64,000 nucleotides of DNA from the NCBI RefSeq assembly GCF_001753245.1, contig NZ_CP017415.1, positions 2,260,501 through 2,324,500 on the forward strand, read 5' to 3'. Source of the stretch: Acidihalobacter yilgarnensis. Lineage in GTDB: Bacteria; Pseudomonadota; Gammaproteobacteria; DSM-5130; Acidihalobacteraceae. The notes under the pieces were generated by a model, which ran no database searches, was not told where the DNA came from, and worked only from the letters and a program-made list of their open reading frames with translations. The translations under genes were made by a program, and so were the position numbers. Shown in pieces: positions 9,544-21,040 of this stretch (the stretch's first letter is position 1; every line of letters starts with the position of its first letter).

Positions 9544-10596
9544 ATGCGCGACGACTTCGAAATACTCGGCCAGCGCCTGCGCCCAGGTACGCGCAGCGAG
9601 ATCGAACTGCCGCTGCCACCGCTCTATACTCATACGCCCCTCCCGCTCCGGCTTCACGTAGTGCATGGACGGAAACCGGGACCGCGGCTGCTGGTCTGTG
9701 CTGCGGTTCACGGCGATGAGATCAACGGCGTGGAAATCATCCGTCGTCTACTCGATCACCGCCAGTTGGATCGTCTGAGAGGGACGCTCATCGCCGCACC
9801 GGTGGTGAACGTGTATGGACTGATCAGCCAGGATCGATACCTGCCCGACCGTCGCGACCTCAATCGCAGCTTTCCAGGTTCGGATCACGGCAGTCTTGCC
9901 GCCCGAATCGCCAATAGCTTCCTAAACGAGGTCGTGGCGCGTTGCAGCCACGGTATCGACCTGCACACCGGCGCGGTCCATCGCACCAACCTACCGCAGA
10001 TCCGCGCCAATCTCGACGACCCCGAGATCGACCGCCTCGCCCGTGCCTTCGGCGTCAGCGTGTTACTCAACGGTGAGTTGCCAGAGGGCTCACTGCGCCA
10101 AGCGGCGGCGGCCATCGGGGTACCCATACTGCTATACGAGGCCGGCGAGGCGCTGCGTTTCGACGACCTGAGCGTCCGCGTCGGCATCGGCGGTGTGCTG
10201 AATGTAATGCGCGCGCTCGACATGCTGCCAGCATCGCGCAGACCCGGACGCGCTACTCCGCGTCCCTTCGTGGCACGCAGCTCCAGCTGGGTACGGGCGC
10301 CGGCCAGTGGCATTCTGCGTAGCTATGCCACCCTCGGTTCACACGTCACGCAAGGGGCGTTGCTCGGCACCGTGGCCGACCCCTTCGGCGACAATGAAAG
10401 CGAGATACGTGCGCCAGCTGACGGCGTCATCATCGGGCGCACGCAGATACCCCTGGTCCACGAGGGCGAGGCTCTCTATCATCTCGCCCGGTTCAAGGCA
10501 CCAGAGGCAGTCGCCAACAGCTTGGAGATATTCCAGGGCGAACCGTCTCTAGGCGCAGACTTCCAGGCACCACAGATCGCCGAACCAACATCCTGA
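9544..10596 (+). CDS. Succinylglutamate desuccinylase/aspartoacylase family zinc hydrolase
   Basis: This is a predicted M14-like metal-dependent amidohydrolase of 350 residues. Zinc ligands are visible as His56-x-x-Glu59 (VHGDEINGVE) and His141 (DLHTG). RDLNRSFPG (104-112) is the conserved substrate-side motif, and the C-terminal ~90 residues form a lipoyl-like barrel (RAPASGILRSY). It starts 5 bases after rimK and belongs to the same operon. The likely substrate is an N-acyl or glutamylated amino acid, but it cannot be assigned from sequence; astE itself sits in arginine catabolism operons, which are not present here. Confidence 0.85.
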   Translation: MRDDFEILGQRLRPGTRSEIELPLPPLYTHTPLPLRLHVVHGRKPGPRLLVCAAVHGDEINGVEIIRRLLDHRQLDRLRGTLIAAPVVNVYGLISQDRYLPDRRDLNRSFPGSDHGSLAARIANSFLNEVVARCSHGIDLHTGAVHRTNLPQIRANLDDPEIDRLARAFGVSVLLNGELPEGSLRQAAAAIGVPILLYEAGEALRFDDLSVRVGIGGVLNVMRALDMLPASRRPGRATPRPFVARSSSWVRAPASGILRSYATLGSHVTQGALLGTVADPFGDNESEIRAPADGVIIGRTQIPLVHEGEALYHLARFKAPEAVANSLEIFQGEPSLGADFQAPQIAEPTS

Positions 10597-10678
10597 AACG
10601 AACGCGTGCGACGGCTGGACACCCTGCGCACATGCAGCCAAGATGCCCTTGACGTAACCACTCAGCAAGGAATACGTG

Positions 10679-11125
10679 ATGCAATTTAGCGCCAAACAGC
10701 TCTTCGACCGTGTTACCGGAGTAGTCTTCGCGGTGATGCTGCTGTTTCTGACCATCGGTATCATCATGGGCACGGGGCATCTGTTCCTGCTGCTGTTCGA
10801 AATGGCGAGAACGGGTGCTATTACAAAAGGCTACCTCGACATCATCTCCGAGGTCCTGTCGCTGTTCGTGCTGATCGAACTCTCGCGCTCGCTGGCTGAA
10901 TACTTCCGCGTCAACCGTTTGCGCCTGACCTTCATCGTCGATGCGGCCATCGTCTTCGTGTTGCGCGAAATCATGATCGAGCTATTCGAACACAAACTCG
11001 TCGTTGATCGGACCTACGCCCTGAGTGCCCTACTCTTCGTGCTTGGCGCCCTGCGCATCGGCTCAGTGCTGGTCTACCAGCGTGGGCAGATAATCGGCTT
11101 GCGCAACGGAGATGGGAACGACTGA
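10679..11125 (+). CDS. psiE: PsiE family small membrane protein
   Basis: The 148-residue integral membrane protein matches the phosphate-starvation-inducible PsiE family (PF06146). It has about four hydrophobic helices and the conserved stretch VLSLFVLIELSRSLAEYF. The function is unknown; E. coli psiE is PhoB- and CRP-controlled. The ATG at 10679 has AAGGA seven bases upstream, and the GTG just before it is less likely. No convincing Pho box was seen in the short leader. Calling it psiE rests on family resemblance alone. Confidence 0.75.
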   Translation: MQFSAKQLFDRVTGVVFAVMLLFLTIGIIMGTGHLFLLLFEMARTGAITKGYLDIISEVLSLFVLIELSRSLAEYFRVNRLRLTFIVDAAIVFVLREIMIELFEHKLVVDRTYALSALLFVLGALRIGSVLVYQRGQIIGLRNGDGND

Positions 11126-11190
11126 GGGCAAACCGATATCTGCTAGGATAGTCGGCCCGTCGACGCGCGCTATTGGCACAGGAGACCGCC

Positions 11191-12513
11191 ATGACCCCCA
11201 AGGACACCGTCACGCTAACCGACAACCTGACCGGCAAGCAAATCGAACTGCCGGTGTTGCGGGGGGCTGATGGCCCGGCCGCCATCGACGTGCGCGATCT
11301 CTACCGCGAGTTGGGCTACTTCACCTACGACCCAGGATTCCTGTCCACGGCAAGCTGCAAGAGCGCCCTGACTTATATCGATGGCAACGAGGGCATACTG
11401 CGCTATCGCGGCTATCCCATCGAACAGCTGGCGCAGCACAGCGACTACATCGAAGTCTGCTATCTGCTGCTCTACGGCGAGCTGCCTGCAGCCACCGAGC
11501 TGGACGACTTCAGCCGCCATATCACCCGTCACACCATGCTCCACGAAGCGATGCGCCGCTTCATGAGCGCCTTCCGCCACGATGCCCACCCGATGGCCAC
11601 CATGGTCGGCGTGGTCGGTGCGCTCTCAGCCTTCTATGGTGATTCGACGGATGTACACAACGCGCGCCAGCGCGAAATTTCAGCACACCGCCTGATCGCC
11701 AAGATGCCGACCATAGCGGCCTGGAGCTACAAACACTCCATCGGCGAACCCTTCGTCTACCCAGACAATAATCTCGGCTTCACCGAGAATTTCCTGCGGA
11801 TGATGTTCGCCGTGCCCGCCGAGCCCTTCGTGGCCGATCCACGCTTCGTCCGCGCGCTCGACCTAATCCTGATCCTACATGCCGACCACGAACAGAATGC
11901 CTCGACCTCGACCGTGCGCCTAACCGGCAGTTCCGAGGCCAACCCCTTTGCGGCAATTTCTGCCGGTATCGCCTCCCTGTGGGGCCCCGCCCACGGCGGC
12001 GCCAACGAGGCGGTCATTCGCATGCTCGACGAGATCGTCGCAGAAGGGCGCCCGGTGCAGCATTATGTCGACCGCGCCAAGGACAAGGATGACCGTTTCC
12101 GGCTCATGGGCTTCGGCCATCGCGTCTACAAGAATTACGACCCGCGTGCGCGCATCATCCGCAAGGTCTGCCATGAGCTGTTGATCAGTCTGGAGCCGGG
12201 AAACCCCAATCAGGCGCTGCTCGATGTCGCCATGGAACTCGAGCGTATCGCACTGCAGGACGAGTACTTCCAGGAGCGCAACCTCTACCCGAATGTCGAT
12301 TTCTATTCGGGCATCATCCTCAGCGCCATGGGCATTCCGCTGAATATGTTCACCGTGATCTTCGCCATGGCACGCACCGTCGGCTGGGTCGCGCACTGGA
12401 TGGAAATGATGGCCGACCCCAAGGCCAGAATCGGCAGACCCCGTCAGCTTTATGTCGGCTATGGCACTCGCGATTACGTCCCGCTGGGTGGGCGCGCCGA
12501 GACATCGGCTTGA
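11191..12513 (+). CDS. gltA: Citrate synthase
   Basis: It condenses acetyl-CoA and oxaloacetate to citrate at the entry of the TCA cycle. It has 440 residues, similar to the NADH-sensitive type II enzymes of Gram-negative bacteria (427 in E. coli). Motifs seen are [15 protein letters not shown], the catalytic-His segment [12 protein letters not shown] and [13 protein letters not shown]. The ATG at 11191 follows an AGGAG site; the in-frame codon 18 bases earlier has none. It lies alone between psiE and a small membrane protein gene. Confidence 0.97.
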   Translation: MTPKDTVTLTDNLTGKQIELPVLRGADGPAAIDVRDLYRELGYFTYDPGFLSTASCKSALTYIDGNEGILRYRGYPIEQLAQHSDYIEVCYLLLYGELPAATELDDFSRHITRHTMLHEAMRRFMSAFRHDAHPMATMVGVVGALSAFYGDSTDVHNARQREISAHRLIAKMPTIAAWSYKHSIGEPFVYPDNNLGFTENFLRMMFAVPAEPFVADPRFVRALDLILILHADHEQNASTSTVRLTGSSEANPFAAISAGIASLWGPAHGGANEAVIRMLDEIVAEGRPVQHYVDRAKDKDDRFRLMGFGHRVYKNYDPRARIIRKVCHELLISLEPGNPNQALLDVAMELERIALQDEYFQERNLYPNVDFYSGIILSAMGIPLNMFTVIFAMARTVGWVAHWMEMMADPKARIGRPRQLYVGYGTRDYVPLGGRAETSA

Positions 12514-12527
12514 CCCAAGACGCCATA

Positions 12528-12549
12528 AATATTAGATTTCACTAATATT
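12528..12549. promoter_or_regulatory. AT-rich dyad upstream of the DUF2892 gene
   Basis: A perfect inverted repeat, AATATTAG-N6-CTAATATT, lies 24 bases before the ATG of the DUF2892 gene and 14 bases after gltA. It stands out in a GC-rich background and has the size and symmetry of a dimeric repressor operator. DUF2892 genes are often under ArsR/BigR-type sulfide-responsive repressors that bind AT-rich dyads, so such control is a reasonable guess. No regulator gene is adjacent. Confidence 0.45.
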
Positions 12550-12573
12550 AAGACAACTCCAGGAGACAAACGC

Positions 12574-12774
12574 ATGTCCATTACCCGAATCGTCATGGCA
12601 ACCGCCGGCACCTTCATCCTGATCAGCCTACTGCTGGCCCACTTCGTGAATCCCAACTGGTTGTGGTTCACCACCTTCGTGGGCGCCAATTTGCTGCAGT
12701 CCGCATTTACCGGCTTCTGCCCACTGGTCACCATCCTCAAAAAACTCGGCGTGCGCTCGGCCGAAGCAATCTAG
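12574..12774 (+). CDS. DUF2892 small inner-membrane protein
   Basis: The 66-residue protein has two hydrophobic helices (about residues 5-25 and 28-48) and the family motif [14 protein letters not shown]. It resembles the membrane part of YgaP and stand-alone DUF2892 proteins, which often accompany rhodanese or sulfur-handling genes; the function is not known. AGGAG lies 9 bases before the ATG. A perfect 8-bp dyad just upstream suggests its own regulated promoter rather than read-through from gltA. Confidence 0.8.
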   Translation: MSITRIVMATAGTFILISLLLAHFVNPNWLWFTTFVGANLLQSAFTGFCPLVTILKKLGVRSAEAI

Positions 12775-12807
12775 ACACCCCCGACTTCGCTGCGGCACGG
12801 CAACGGC

Positions 12808-14403
<1,596 letters not shown>

Positions 14404-14471
14404 GGAAGGTCCACCGCCGGACGTGCGAAAAGCCGCCGATTATAACGCCTGGCAAGCACCACGTCGCGGAA

Positions 14472-14936
14472 TTACAGCACCCGCGCCATGACCAGCGCGT
14501 CCTCGCGGCCCCGTGCGGCCGGATAGTATCCCTTGCGCAGGCCGACCTCGTTGAACCCTTCGCTGAGGTACAAAGCCAGTGCGGCCCGATTGGAGGGACG
14601 CACCTCCAAAAATGCAGTCTCGGCACTCTGGGTCTGCGCCCAGTTCACCAGGGCACGCAACAAAAATCGACCATAACCGCGTCCCTGAGACTCCGGTCGC
14701 ACCGTGAGATTGAGGATGTGATATTCGCCCACCGCCAGCGAGGTCACGGCATAACCCGTGAGTTCGCCCTGCTGCTCCATCGCCCAACAGGTATACCCCG
14801 CCCGCAGACAGTCGCGAAAGATGGCTTCGGTCCAGGGATGCGAATAGGCGCTGCGCTCGATGGCCATCAGGGGGTCGAGATCGAGCACCTCCAGCGGACG
14901 CATACGCGGCACCGCCTCGCGCGGGCGTGTGTTCAC
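14472..14936 (-). CDS. rimI: Ribosomal-protein-alanine N-acetyltransferase RimI (GNAT family)
   Basis: RimI acetylates the N-terminal alanine of ribosomal protein S18 using acetyl-CoA. The acetyl-CoA binding loop is seen as VRPESQGRGYGRFLL (Q/RxxGxG/A), along with the RimI-typical SNRAALALYLSEGFNEVG, RKGYYPA and REDALVMA. A GTG at 14936 was chosen (154 residues) because it overlaps the stop of the glycosylase gene (GTGA) and has GAGG 8 bases before. An ATG at 14903 giving 143 residues is the alternative. Next to it are uracil-DNA glycosylase and prfC. Confidence 0.9.
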   Translation of the reverse strand: MNTRPREAVPRMRPLEVLDLDPLMAIERSAYSHPWTEAIFRDCLRAGYTCWAMEQQGELTGYAVTSLAVGEYHILNLTVRPESQGRGYGRFLLRALVNWAQTQSAETAFLEVRPSNRAALALYLSEGFNEVGLRKGYYPAARGREDALVMARVL

Positions 14937-15646
14937 GCCACAACCTCTAGCTGCGCCCGCGCCAGACGAAGGTCGTCCCAGGCGCGCGCCTTCTGTTCCG
15001 GGCTGCGCAGCAGATAGGCCGGATGGTAGGTAACGATCAGCGGCACCGCGTCGGCATACCGATGGACCTGGCCGCGCAGCTGCCCTACCGGCGTGTCCGT
15101 ATTCAACAAACTCTGCGCCGCAAAACGCCCCAACGCCAGAATCAGGCGCGGCCGTACCAGTGCAATCTGGCGGTCGAGATAATCGGCACAAGCGGCAACC
15201 TCGTCCGGCTTGGGATCGCGGTTGCCCGGCGGCCGGCACTTGACGACGTTAGCGATATAAACCGCCTCGCGACGCAGGCCGATGGCGCTCAACATATTGT
15301 CCAACAGGTGCCCAGCCCGCCCGACGAAGGGCTCGCCGCGGCGATCCTCTTCCGCACCCGGCCCCTCGCCGACGATCATCCAGTCGGCCTCGTGTGCGCC
15401 GACACCGAACACGGTTTGCGTACGTCCATCGGCCAGCGCGCAACGCGTGCAATGCGCCACCGCCGCCTCCAGAGTACGCCAATCCATCGCGGTCACGTCG
15501 GTAGCTACGGCATCCTCAATCGGCGTCGCGACGGGCTCCGGCGTCAAGTGTGCCGGCATGTGATCCGGCACGACACGAAATTCCGGCCGCAGCGCCCAAG
15601 GCTGTATACCCATGGCCGATAGATAGTGTGTATGTCTCGTATTCAC
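14933..15646 (-). CDS. Uracil-DNA glycosylase, type 4/5 (Fe-S cluster)
   Basis: It removes uracil from DNA as the first step of base excision repair. Family 4/5 hallmarks are a Cys pair (HCTRC), the active-site block GEGPGAEED with GEPFVGRAG, NVVKCRPPGNRDPKPDE carrying the third Cys, an ACADYL Cys as the fourth cluster ligand, and the late motif VTYHPAYLLR. The N-terminal YLSAMGIQPW stretch is usual for gammaproteobacterial members and supports a GTG start at 15646 (237 residues). A GTG at 15703 and an ATG at 15613 are alternatives. Its stop is fused to the rimI start. Confidence 0.9.
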   Translation of the reverse strand: MNTRHTHYLSAMGIQPWALRPEFRVVPDHMPAHLTPEPVATPIEDAVATDVTAMDWRTLEAAVAHCTRCALADGRTQTVFGVGAHEADWMIVGEGPGAEEDRRGEPFVGRAGHLLDNMLSAIGLRREAVYIANVVKCRPPGNRDPKPDEVAACADYLDRQIALVRPRLILALGRFAAQSLLNTDTPVGQLRGQVHRYADAVPLIVTYHPAYLLRSPEQKARAWDDLRLARAQLEVVA

Positions 15647-15745
15647 CCATGCACCCCGTTGCGCAGACTGCTGCCCGCTCTCATCGATTGTAGCGTCGCG
15701 CACGCCGCCCGTGAGATCGCCCGTATTCTTCTTGTAACGTCTCGT

Positions 15746-17290
15746 TCAGACGTCTCCTAGCTGCGGGTGTGCCCGTTGTACCACCGAAGCCAGCTTGTCG
15801 AGCGCATTGAGGTAGGCCTTGGCCGAGGCAATCACGATATCGGTGTCCGCGCCCTGGCCGTTCACGATCCGCCCCGCGCGCTCCATACGCACCGTCACCT
15901 CGCCTTGTGCGTCCGTGCCACTGGTAATGTTGTTCACCGAGTAGAGCTGCAGCAGCGCTTGGCTCCCGACGATGGCCTCGATCGCACGGAAGGTCGCATC
16001 CACTGGCCCGCTGCCCACCGCCTCGGCGGTCTGTTCCTCGCCGTAGACGCTCAGCGTAATGCGCGCCACCGGCACCTCGCCGGTCTCGGAGCAGACACGC
16101 ATCGAGATCAAGGTGTGCTGGCCGCTTTCTGAAGCCACTGTTTCGGACACCAGTGCCTGCAAATCCTCGTCGAATATTTCATGCTTTTTGTCCGCGAGCA
16201 CCTTGAAGCGCGCAAAGGCGTCATTAAGCTCCTCCTCCGAGGCAAACTCGATACCCAGCTCCTTGAGGCGTGTGCGCAGCGCATTGCGTCCGGAGTGTTT
16301 GCCCAGCACGATTCGGTTGGCGCTCCAGCCGACATCTTCAGCGCGCATGATCTCGTAGGTCTCGCGCGACTTGAGCACACCATCCTGGTGAATACCGGAT
16401 TCGTGTGCGAAGGCATTCGCACCGACGATCGCCTTGTTCGGCTGCACCGGAAACCCGGTGATCGTGGAAACCAGGCGCGAAGCCGGTACGATCTGGGTGG
16501 TATCGATCCCGGTATCGCATTCGAACATATCGCGTCGGGTACGCACCGTCATCACGATTTCCTCCAGCGCGGCGTTGCCTGCGCGCTCACCGAGGCCGTT
16601 GATCGTGCATTCGACCTGGCGCGCGCCAGCCTGCACGGCGGACAGCGAGTTGGCCACGGCTAACCCGAGATCGTTGTGGCAGTGCACCGAGAACACCGCC
16701 TTGTCAGCATTCGGCACGCGCGTCATCAATGCCTCAATGAGGCTACCGAACTGCGCCGGCAGGTTGTAACCAACCGTATCCGGGATGTTGATCGTACGCG
16801 CACCGGCTTCGATCGTTGCCTCGATGATCCGGCACAGGAAATCCACTTCCGAACGACCGGCGTCCTCGGCGGAGAATTCGACATCGTCCGTATAGCGGCG
16901 GGCGTGACGCACCGCCTTGACCGCCTGCTCAACCACTTGATCCGGCTGCATGCGCAGCTTGTGCGTCATGTGGATCGGCGAGGTCGCGATAAAGGTATGA
17001 ATACGGCCGGCATTCGCATGTTTGAGTGCCTCGCCCGCCCGGTCGATGTCTCTTTCCAGGGCGCGCGCCAGACCGCAAACCACGCTGTCGGTCACTGCGC
17101 GGGCCACGGCGCTCACGCCCTCGAAGTCGTCGGGGCTGGCGATCGGGAAGCCGGCCTCGATCACATCGACCCGCATGCGCTCCAGTACCTTGGCAATACG
17201 CACCTTCTCATCGCGCGTCATGGAGGCGCCGGGACTTTGCTCGCCATCACGTAAAGTGGTATCGAAAATGATCAGACGATCGTTGGACAT
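15746..17290 (-). CDS. leuA: 2-isopropylmalate synthase
   Basis: This enzyme catalyses the first committed step of leucine synthesis (2-oxoisovalerate + acetyl-CoA). It has 514 residues, as in other LeuA type 1 enzymes. Seen are the start [15 protein letters not shown], the metal-binding [31 protein letters not shown], and a C-terminal allosteric domain ending near [14 protein letters not shown] lies upstream of the ATG. In many beta- and gammaproteobacteria leuA follows ilvI-ilvH-ilvC-psd-pssA on the same strand; here a divergent transporter operon lies in between. Confidence 0.97.
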   Translation of the reverse strand: MSNDRLIIFDTTLRDGEQSPGASMTRDEKVRIAKVLERMRVDVIEAGFPIASPDDFEGVSAVARAVTDSVVCGLARALERDIDRAGEALKHANAGRIHTFIATSPIHMTHKLRMQPDQVVEQAVKAVRHARRYTDDVEFSAEDAGRSEVDFLCRIIEATIEAGARTINIPDTVGYNLPAQFGSLIEALMTRVPNADKAVFSVHCHNDLGLAVANSLSAVQAGARQVECTINGLGERAGNAALEEIVMTVRTRRDMFECDTGIDTTQIVPASRLVSTITGFPVQPNKAIVGANAFAHESGIHQDGVLKSRETYEIMRAEDVGWSANRIVLGKHSGRNALRTRLKELGIEFASEEELNDAFARFKVLADKKHEIFDEDLQALVSETVASESGQHTLISMRVCSETGEVPVARITLSVYGEEQTAEAVGSGPVDATFRAIEAIVGSQALLQLYSVNNITSGTDAQGEVTVRMERAGRIVNGQGADTDIVIASAKAYLNALDKLASVVQRAHPQLGDV

Positions 17291-17678
17291 GCGCTACTCC
17301 CGCTAACCCGACGACCAGCGCCGGATAGTATTTTGTGTATCGGTCGGAAATCCGTTCGCGCCGGCCGATGGGCGCGATCCGATGAGCGATCGACTCATCC
17401 AAGGTTGCGATTATGCTGCCTGCGGACCCTCTCAATGGGGCGTTACCACGGCGCGTGACGAGCGTGTGCGGAGCCATGATAGCCAAGCCCCGAGGGGCTG
17501 CCAAGACTTGTCAATGCCATCCCGCTGGGGTTTCGTTCATCGCCCTGACACGTTACATTGCCACCCAAACCCTTCCGGCCGGCCTGAATGGCCGCACCCA
17601 ACGACGCGGACGACCGCGATGAACCACCCGCGCCCCTGGCGAGCGGGATCGGTACTGGCGCCCCGAGGAACAAGACGC
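17291..17678. other. Intergenic region between divergent leuA and ABC transporter operon
   Basis: About 390 bases with no supportable gene. It should hold the promoters of leuA (minus) and of the peptide transporter operon (plus). No leader peptide with a run of leucine codons and no terminator-like attenuator was seen. An in-frame ATG at 17619 could extend the binding-protein gene, but it lacks a good ribosome site. Confidence 0.4.
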
Positions 17679-19265
17679 ATGAACGACGACACCCCACGCA
17701 ACCGCAAGCACGCGACGTCACGCCGCTCAGCACCCGACCACGAACGCCGTGACTTCATCCGCGCCTCGGGTGTACTCGGATTCGGACTGGCCACAAGTGC
17801 CCTGGGGTTGCGCCCAGGCACAGCCGAAGCTGCGGAGCCCGGTCGGCGCGGTGGCACGCTACGCGTCGCCATCCCGGCCGCCAAGTCCATCGATCCACTC
17901 AAGATCGACAGCGCCGGCGCAATCGCGATCGTGCAGCAGGTCGGGGAATATCTCGTCTGGGCCGAGCCTGACCTCAGCCTACGCCCGGTACTCGCAACCG
18001 CCTGGCACACCCCCGACGGCGGCAAGACCTGGATCTTCGAGCTGCGCAAGGGCGTCAAGTTCCACGATGGCCGCGAAATGACGGCCGACGACGTGGTCGC
18101 CACCTTCGAACGTCTGGTGAATCCGAAGATGGCCTCGGTAGCGCGCGCGCAGATTCCCTTCCTCAAACCCGGTGACACCACCCGTGTTGACCACCACACG
18201 GTCAAGTTCACGCTCGACCGAGCGGTGGGTGAATTCCCCTATTACACCCAGATCTACAACGCGGTGATCCTGCCACACGACTACGCCGGCGATTTCGCGA
18301 AAAATCCGGTGGGCACCGGCCCGTTCCGGATGATCGACTACAAGCCGCAGCAAAGCGCGCGCTTCGAGCGCAACCCGGATTACTGGGATGCTGGCAAACC
18401 CTATCTCGATGCTGTGGAAATGGGGCTCTATGGTTCGCCGCAGCCGATGATCCTCGCGCTGCAGGGAGGCGATACCGACATGATGCTTGGCATTTCCTCC
18501 ATCGACGCCAAGCCGCTGCTCGCAAAGCCCGACATCCGCATCGCCCGCGCCCACTCATCGGCCACCCGTCTGCTGGCGATGCGTGTCGACCGCAAACCCT
18601 TCAACGACCGACGCGTGCGCCAGGCGGTGGCCCTGTGCCTCAATCGCGAGGCGATGCTCAAGGTCCTACTCGGCGGCGCCGGCGAGCTCGGCAACGACCA
18701 CCCCATCGCCCCGATCTTCGGCGACCACATTCGGCTCAAGCAACGGCATCAGGACGTCGGCCGCGCGCGTCGGCTCCTGGCTGAAGCAGGCTACCCTCGC
18801 GGATTCGAAATCGACCTTTACACGGGCGATTATCTGGAGCTGCCGCAATACGCCATCCTTGCCCAGCAAATGTTGGCACCCGCCGGCATCCGCGTAAAGC
18901 TGCGCGTCGAACCCCTCAACACCTATTACGACCACTGGACCCAGGTCGATTTCGGCCTGACCGACTGGACCGGTCGCACCACACCCTCGCAAATCCTCTC
19001 GGCCGCATTCGGCGGACACTCCGAATGGAATGCGGCACACTGGAAACACCCCGGCTTCGACGATATCGTCGCCAAGCTGGAGGCCAGCACCGACCCCCAT
19101 CAGCGCGACCGCCTCGCCAATCAGGCCGCCACCATGTTGCACGATGAAACGCCCGCCGCCATCGCCTACTTCATCGACCTGCTACGGCCGATGCGACGCA
19201 AGGTCAAGGGCGTCGAGGCCAATATGTCTCAATACCTCGATCTCACCCAGGCTTGGCTGAGCTGA
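17679..19265 (+). CDS. Peptide/nickel-type ABC transporter substrate-binding protein (SBP family 5), Tat-exported
   Basis: This is the periplasmic binding protein of an oligopeptide-type importer, 528 residues. The twin-arginine motif RRDFI (residues 23-27) and hydrophobic stretch to residue 45 form a Tat signal peptide. Mature SBP_bac_5 features are RGGTLRVAIPAAKSIDPLK, WIFELRKGVKFHDGREMTADDV, NPVGTGPFRM and RQAVALCLNREAM. The ATG at 17679 has AGGAA 8 bases upstream. It leads a four-gene operon with two permeases and a double ATPase. The substrate (peptide, opine, nickel chelate or other) cannot be told from sequence. Confidence 0.93.
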   Translation: MNDDTPRNRKHATSRRSAPDHERRDFIRASGVLGFGLATSALGLRPGTAEAAEPGRRGGTLRVAIPAAKSIDPLKIDSAGAIAIVQQVGEYLVWAEPDLSLRPVLATAWHTPDGGKTWIFELRKGVKFHDGREMTADDVVATFERLVNPKMASVARAQIPFLKPGDTTRVDHHTVKFTLDRAVGEFPYYTQIYNAVILPHDYAGDFAKNPVGTGPFRMIDYKPQQSARFERNPDYWDAGKPYLDAVEMGLYGSPQPMILALQGGDTDMMLGISSIDAKPLLAKPDIRIARAHSSATRLLAMRVDRKPFNDRRVRQAVALCLNREAMLKVLLGGAGELGNDHPIAPIFGDHIRLKQRHQDVGRARRLLAEAGYPRGFEIDLYTGDYLELPQYAILAQQMLAPAGIRVKLRVEPLNTYYDHWTQVDFGLTDWTGRTTPSQILSAAFGGHSEWNAAHWKHPGFDDIVAKLEASTDPHQRDRLANQAATMLHDETPAAIAYFIDLLRPMRRKVKGVEANMSQYLDLTQAWLS

Positions 19266-19278
19266 CCGACGCGCCAGG

Positions 19279-20238
19279 GTGAGTGCCTATATCGTTCGCA
19301 GACTGCTGCTGCTAGGCGTGACGCTATCAGTGGCTTCGGCCCTGATCTTCGCGCTCACCAGCGTGCTGCCGGGTAATGTCGGACGCATCATGCTCGGGCC
19401 CTTCGCCTCGCAGCATGCCGTCGACGTACTGAACCTGCAGCTGGGCGCGAACTTGCCGCTGTGGGACCGCTATCTTCATTGGCTCGGCGGCATCGCCCGT
19501 GGCGACTGGGGACACTCACTGGTTTATGGCGCACCGGTACTACCTCTGGTGCTGGATCGCCTGGGACATTCCCTCGTCCTCGCCACCGCCGGTCTCGCGT
19601 TATTGCTGCCGAGCGCAATCGCCAGCGGCGTCTACGCTGCCCTGCACGAAGGCGGCGCCTTCGACCGCGTGGTTTCCGTCGTTAGCCTGTCCTTCGGCGC
19701 CATCCCGGAATTCGTCACCGGCGTGCTGCTCATTGTGATCTTCGGCATCGCCCTGCACTGGCTCCCAATCCAGGCCCTGCCCCCGAGCGGTGCCGATCTG
19801 CTGAGTTGGTTACGACACCTCCTCATGCCTGCCATCGCGCTGGCACTAACGCTGTTCTCCTATGTATTCCGTATGGCCCGCGGCGGTATGATCGAGGCCT
19901 TGGCCGCCGATTACACCCGTACCGCCGTGCTCAAGGGGCTGCCCCCGCGCCAGGTACTCTGGCGACACGTGTTGCGCAATGCCCTGCTACCAACAATCAC
20001 CGTTGCCGGCGCACAAATCGGCTGGATGGTCGGCGGTCTGGTCGTAGTCGAAACCCTATTCCGGTATCCCGGTATCGGTAGCCTCACCTACAGTGCCGCC
20101 ACCAATAAAGATGTCCCGCTGCTGGTCGGTTGCAGCCTGATGATCACGCTGGTCTTCGCACTGGCGAATTTCCTGGCCGATCTGCTCCATGCCCTGCTCG
20201 ACCCACGCGTACGTCATGCCATCATCTATCCTGCCTGA
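19279..20238 (+). CDS. ABC transporter permease, DppB type
   Basis: This inner-membrane subunit of the peptide-type importer has 319 residues and about six helices. It starts SAYIVRRLLLLGVTLSVASA (DppB/OppB-like N-terminus) and contains the cytoplasmic coupling loop DYTRTAVLKGLPPRQVLWRHV and the ending ETLFRYPGIGSLTYSA. The start is a GTG with a poor ribosome site, 13 bases after the binding-protein gene, so translational coupling is likely. It overlaps the next permease by about 23 bases. Confidence 0.93.
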   Translation: MSAYIVRRLLLLGVTLSVASALIFALTSVLPGNVGRIMLGPFASQHAVDVLNLQLGANLPLWDRYLHWLGGIARGDWGHSLVYGAPVLPLVLDRLGHSLVLATAGLALLLPSAIASGVYAALHEGGAFDRVVSVVSLSFGAIPEFVTGVLLIVIFGIALHWLPIQALPPSGADLLSWLRHLLMPAIALALTLFSYVFRMARGGMIEALAADYTRTAVLKGLPPRQVLWRHVLRNALLPTITVAGAQIGWMVGGLVVVETLFRYPGIGSLTYSAATNKDVPLLVGCSLMITLVFALANFLADLLHALLDPRVRHAIIYPA

Positions 20239-21040
20239 CCGCCATCGTGCGCCGCTCACCTTGCTGCTGGGCCTGTTCTTACTCGGTATGTGGGTCATCA
20301 CTGCTTTGGCCGCGCACTGGATTGCCCCCTATTCGCCGACCGCCGTCGATTTCAGCGCCCTCTCGCAACCCCCCTCCTGGCAACACTGGTTCGGAACGGA
20401 TCGCTTTGGGCGCGACGTGTTCAGCCGAGTGATTTACGGTGGCGCCCAGGTTCTGCAGGTGGCGCCGGCAGCCACGCTGCTCGGATTGATCCTCGGCACC
20501 CTGATCGGCCTGTTCGCGGCCTACTACGGGCGTTGGGTCGATGAGGCCATCATGCGCGTGATCGACGCCGTCATGGCCTTACCGCTGATCGTGCTCGCAA
20601 TGCTCGCGCTGACGCTGCTCGGGCCCTCGACGCTCAACGTGATCCTGGTGATCGGGCTCGTGTTCTCGCCATTGGTGGCGCGCACGGTCAGGGCACGCGC
20701 ATTGATCGAAACCCGCCGGGAATACCTCCAGGCCGCGCAGATGCGTGGTGAAGGTACCGCCTACCAACTGTTACGCGAAATCCTGCCCAACATCAGCGGC
20801 CCACTGGTCGTCGAGGGCACGATTCGTCTCGGTTACGCCGTCTTCACCTCGGCCACACTCGGTTTTCTCGGCCTCGGTGCGCAACCGCCCAATCCCGATT
20901 GGGGTTTGATGGTGAGCCAGAACCAGACCCAGCTCACCACCGCCCCCTGGACCGTGCTCTTCCCGGTTCTGGCCATCGTGCTGGTGGTAGTCGGCATTGG
21001 CCTGGTCGCCGACGGCCTGCGCACGCGCGTGGCGGCATGA
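20216..21040 (+). CDS. ABC transporter permease, DppC type
   Basis: This is the second inner-membrane subunit of the peptide-type importer. It has 274 residues from the ATG at 20216. Family marks are FGTDRFGRDVFSRVIYGG near the N-terminus, the coupling loop RREYLQAAQMRGEGTAYQLLREILPN and the ending TLGFLGLGAQPPNPDWGLMV. The chosen start lies inside the 3' end of the upstream permease; an in-frame ATG at 20189 would lengthen the overlap. Its stop overlaps the ATPase start (ATGA). Confidence 0.92.
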   Translation: MPSSILPDRHRAPLTLLLGLFLLGMWVITALAAHWIAPYSPTAVDFSALSQPPSWQHWFGTDRFGRDVFSRVIYGGAQVLQVAPAATLLGLILGTLIGLFAAYYGRWVDEAIMRVIDAVMALPLIVLAMLALTLLGPSTLNVILVIGLVFSPLVARTVRARALIETRREYLQAAQMRGEGTAYQLLREILPNISGPLVVEGTIRLGYAVFTSATLGFLGLGAQPPNPDWGLMVSQNQTQLTTAPWTVLFPVLAIVLVVVGIGLVADGLRTRVAA

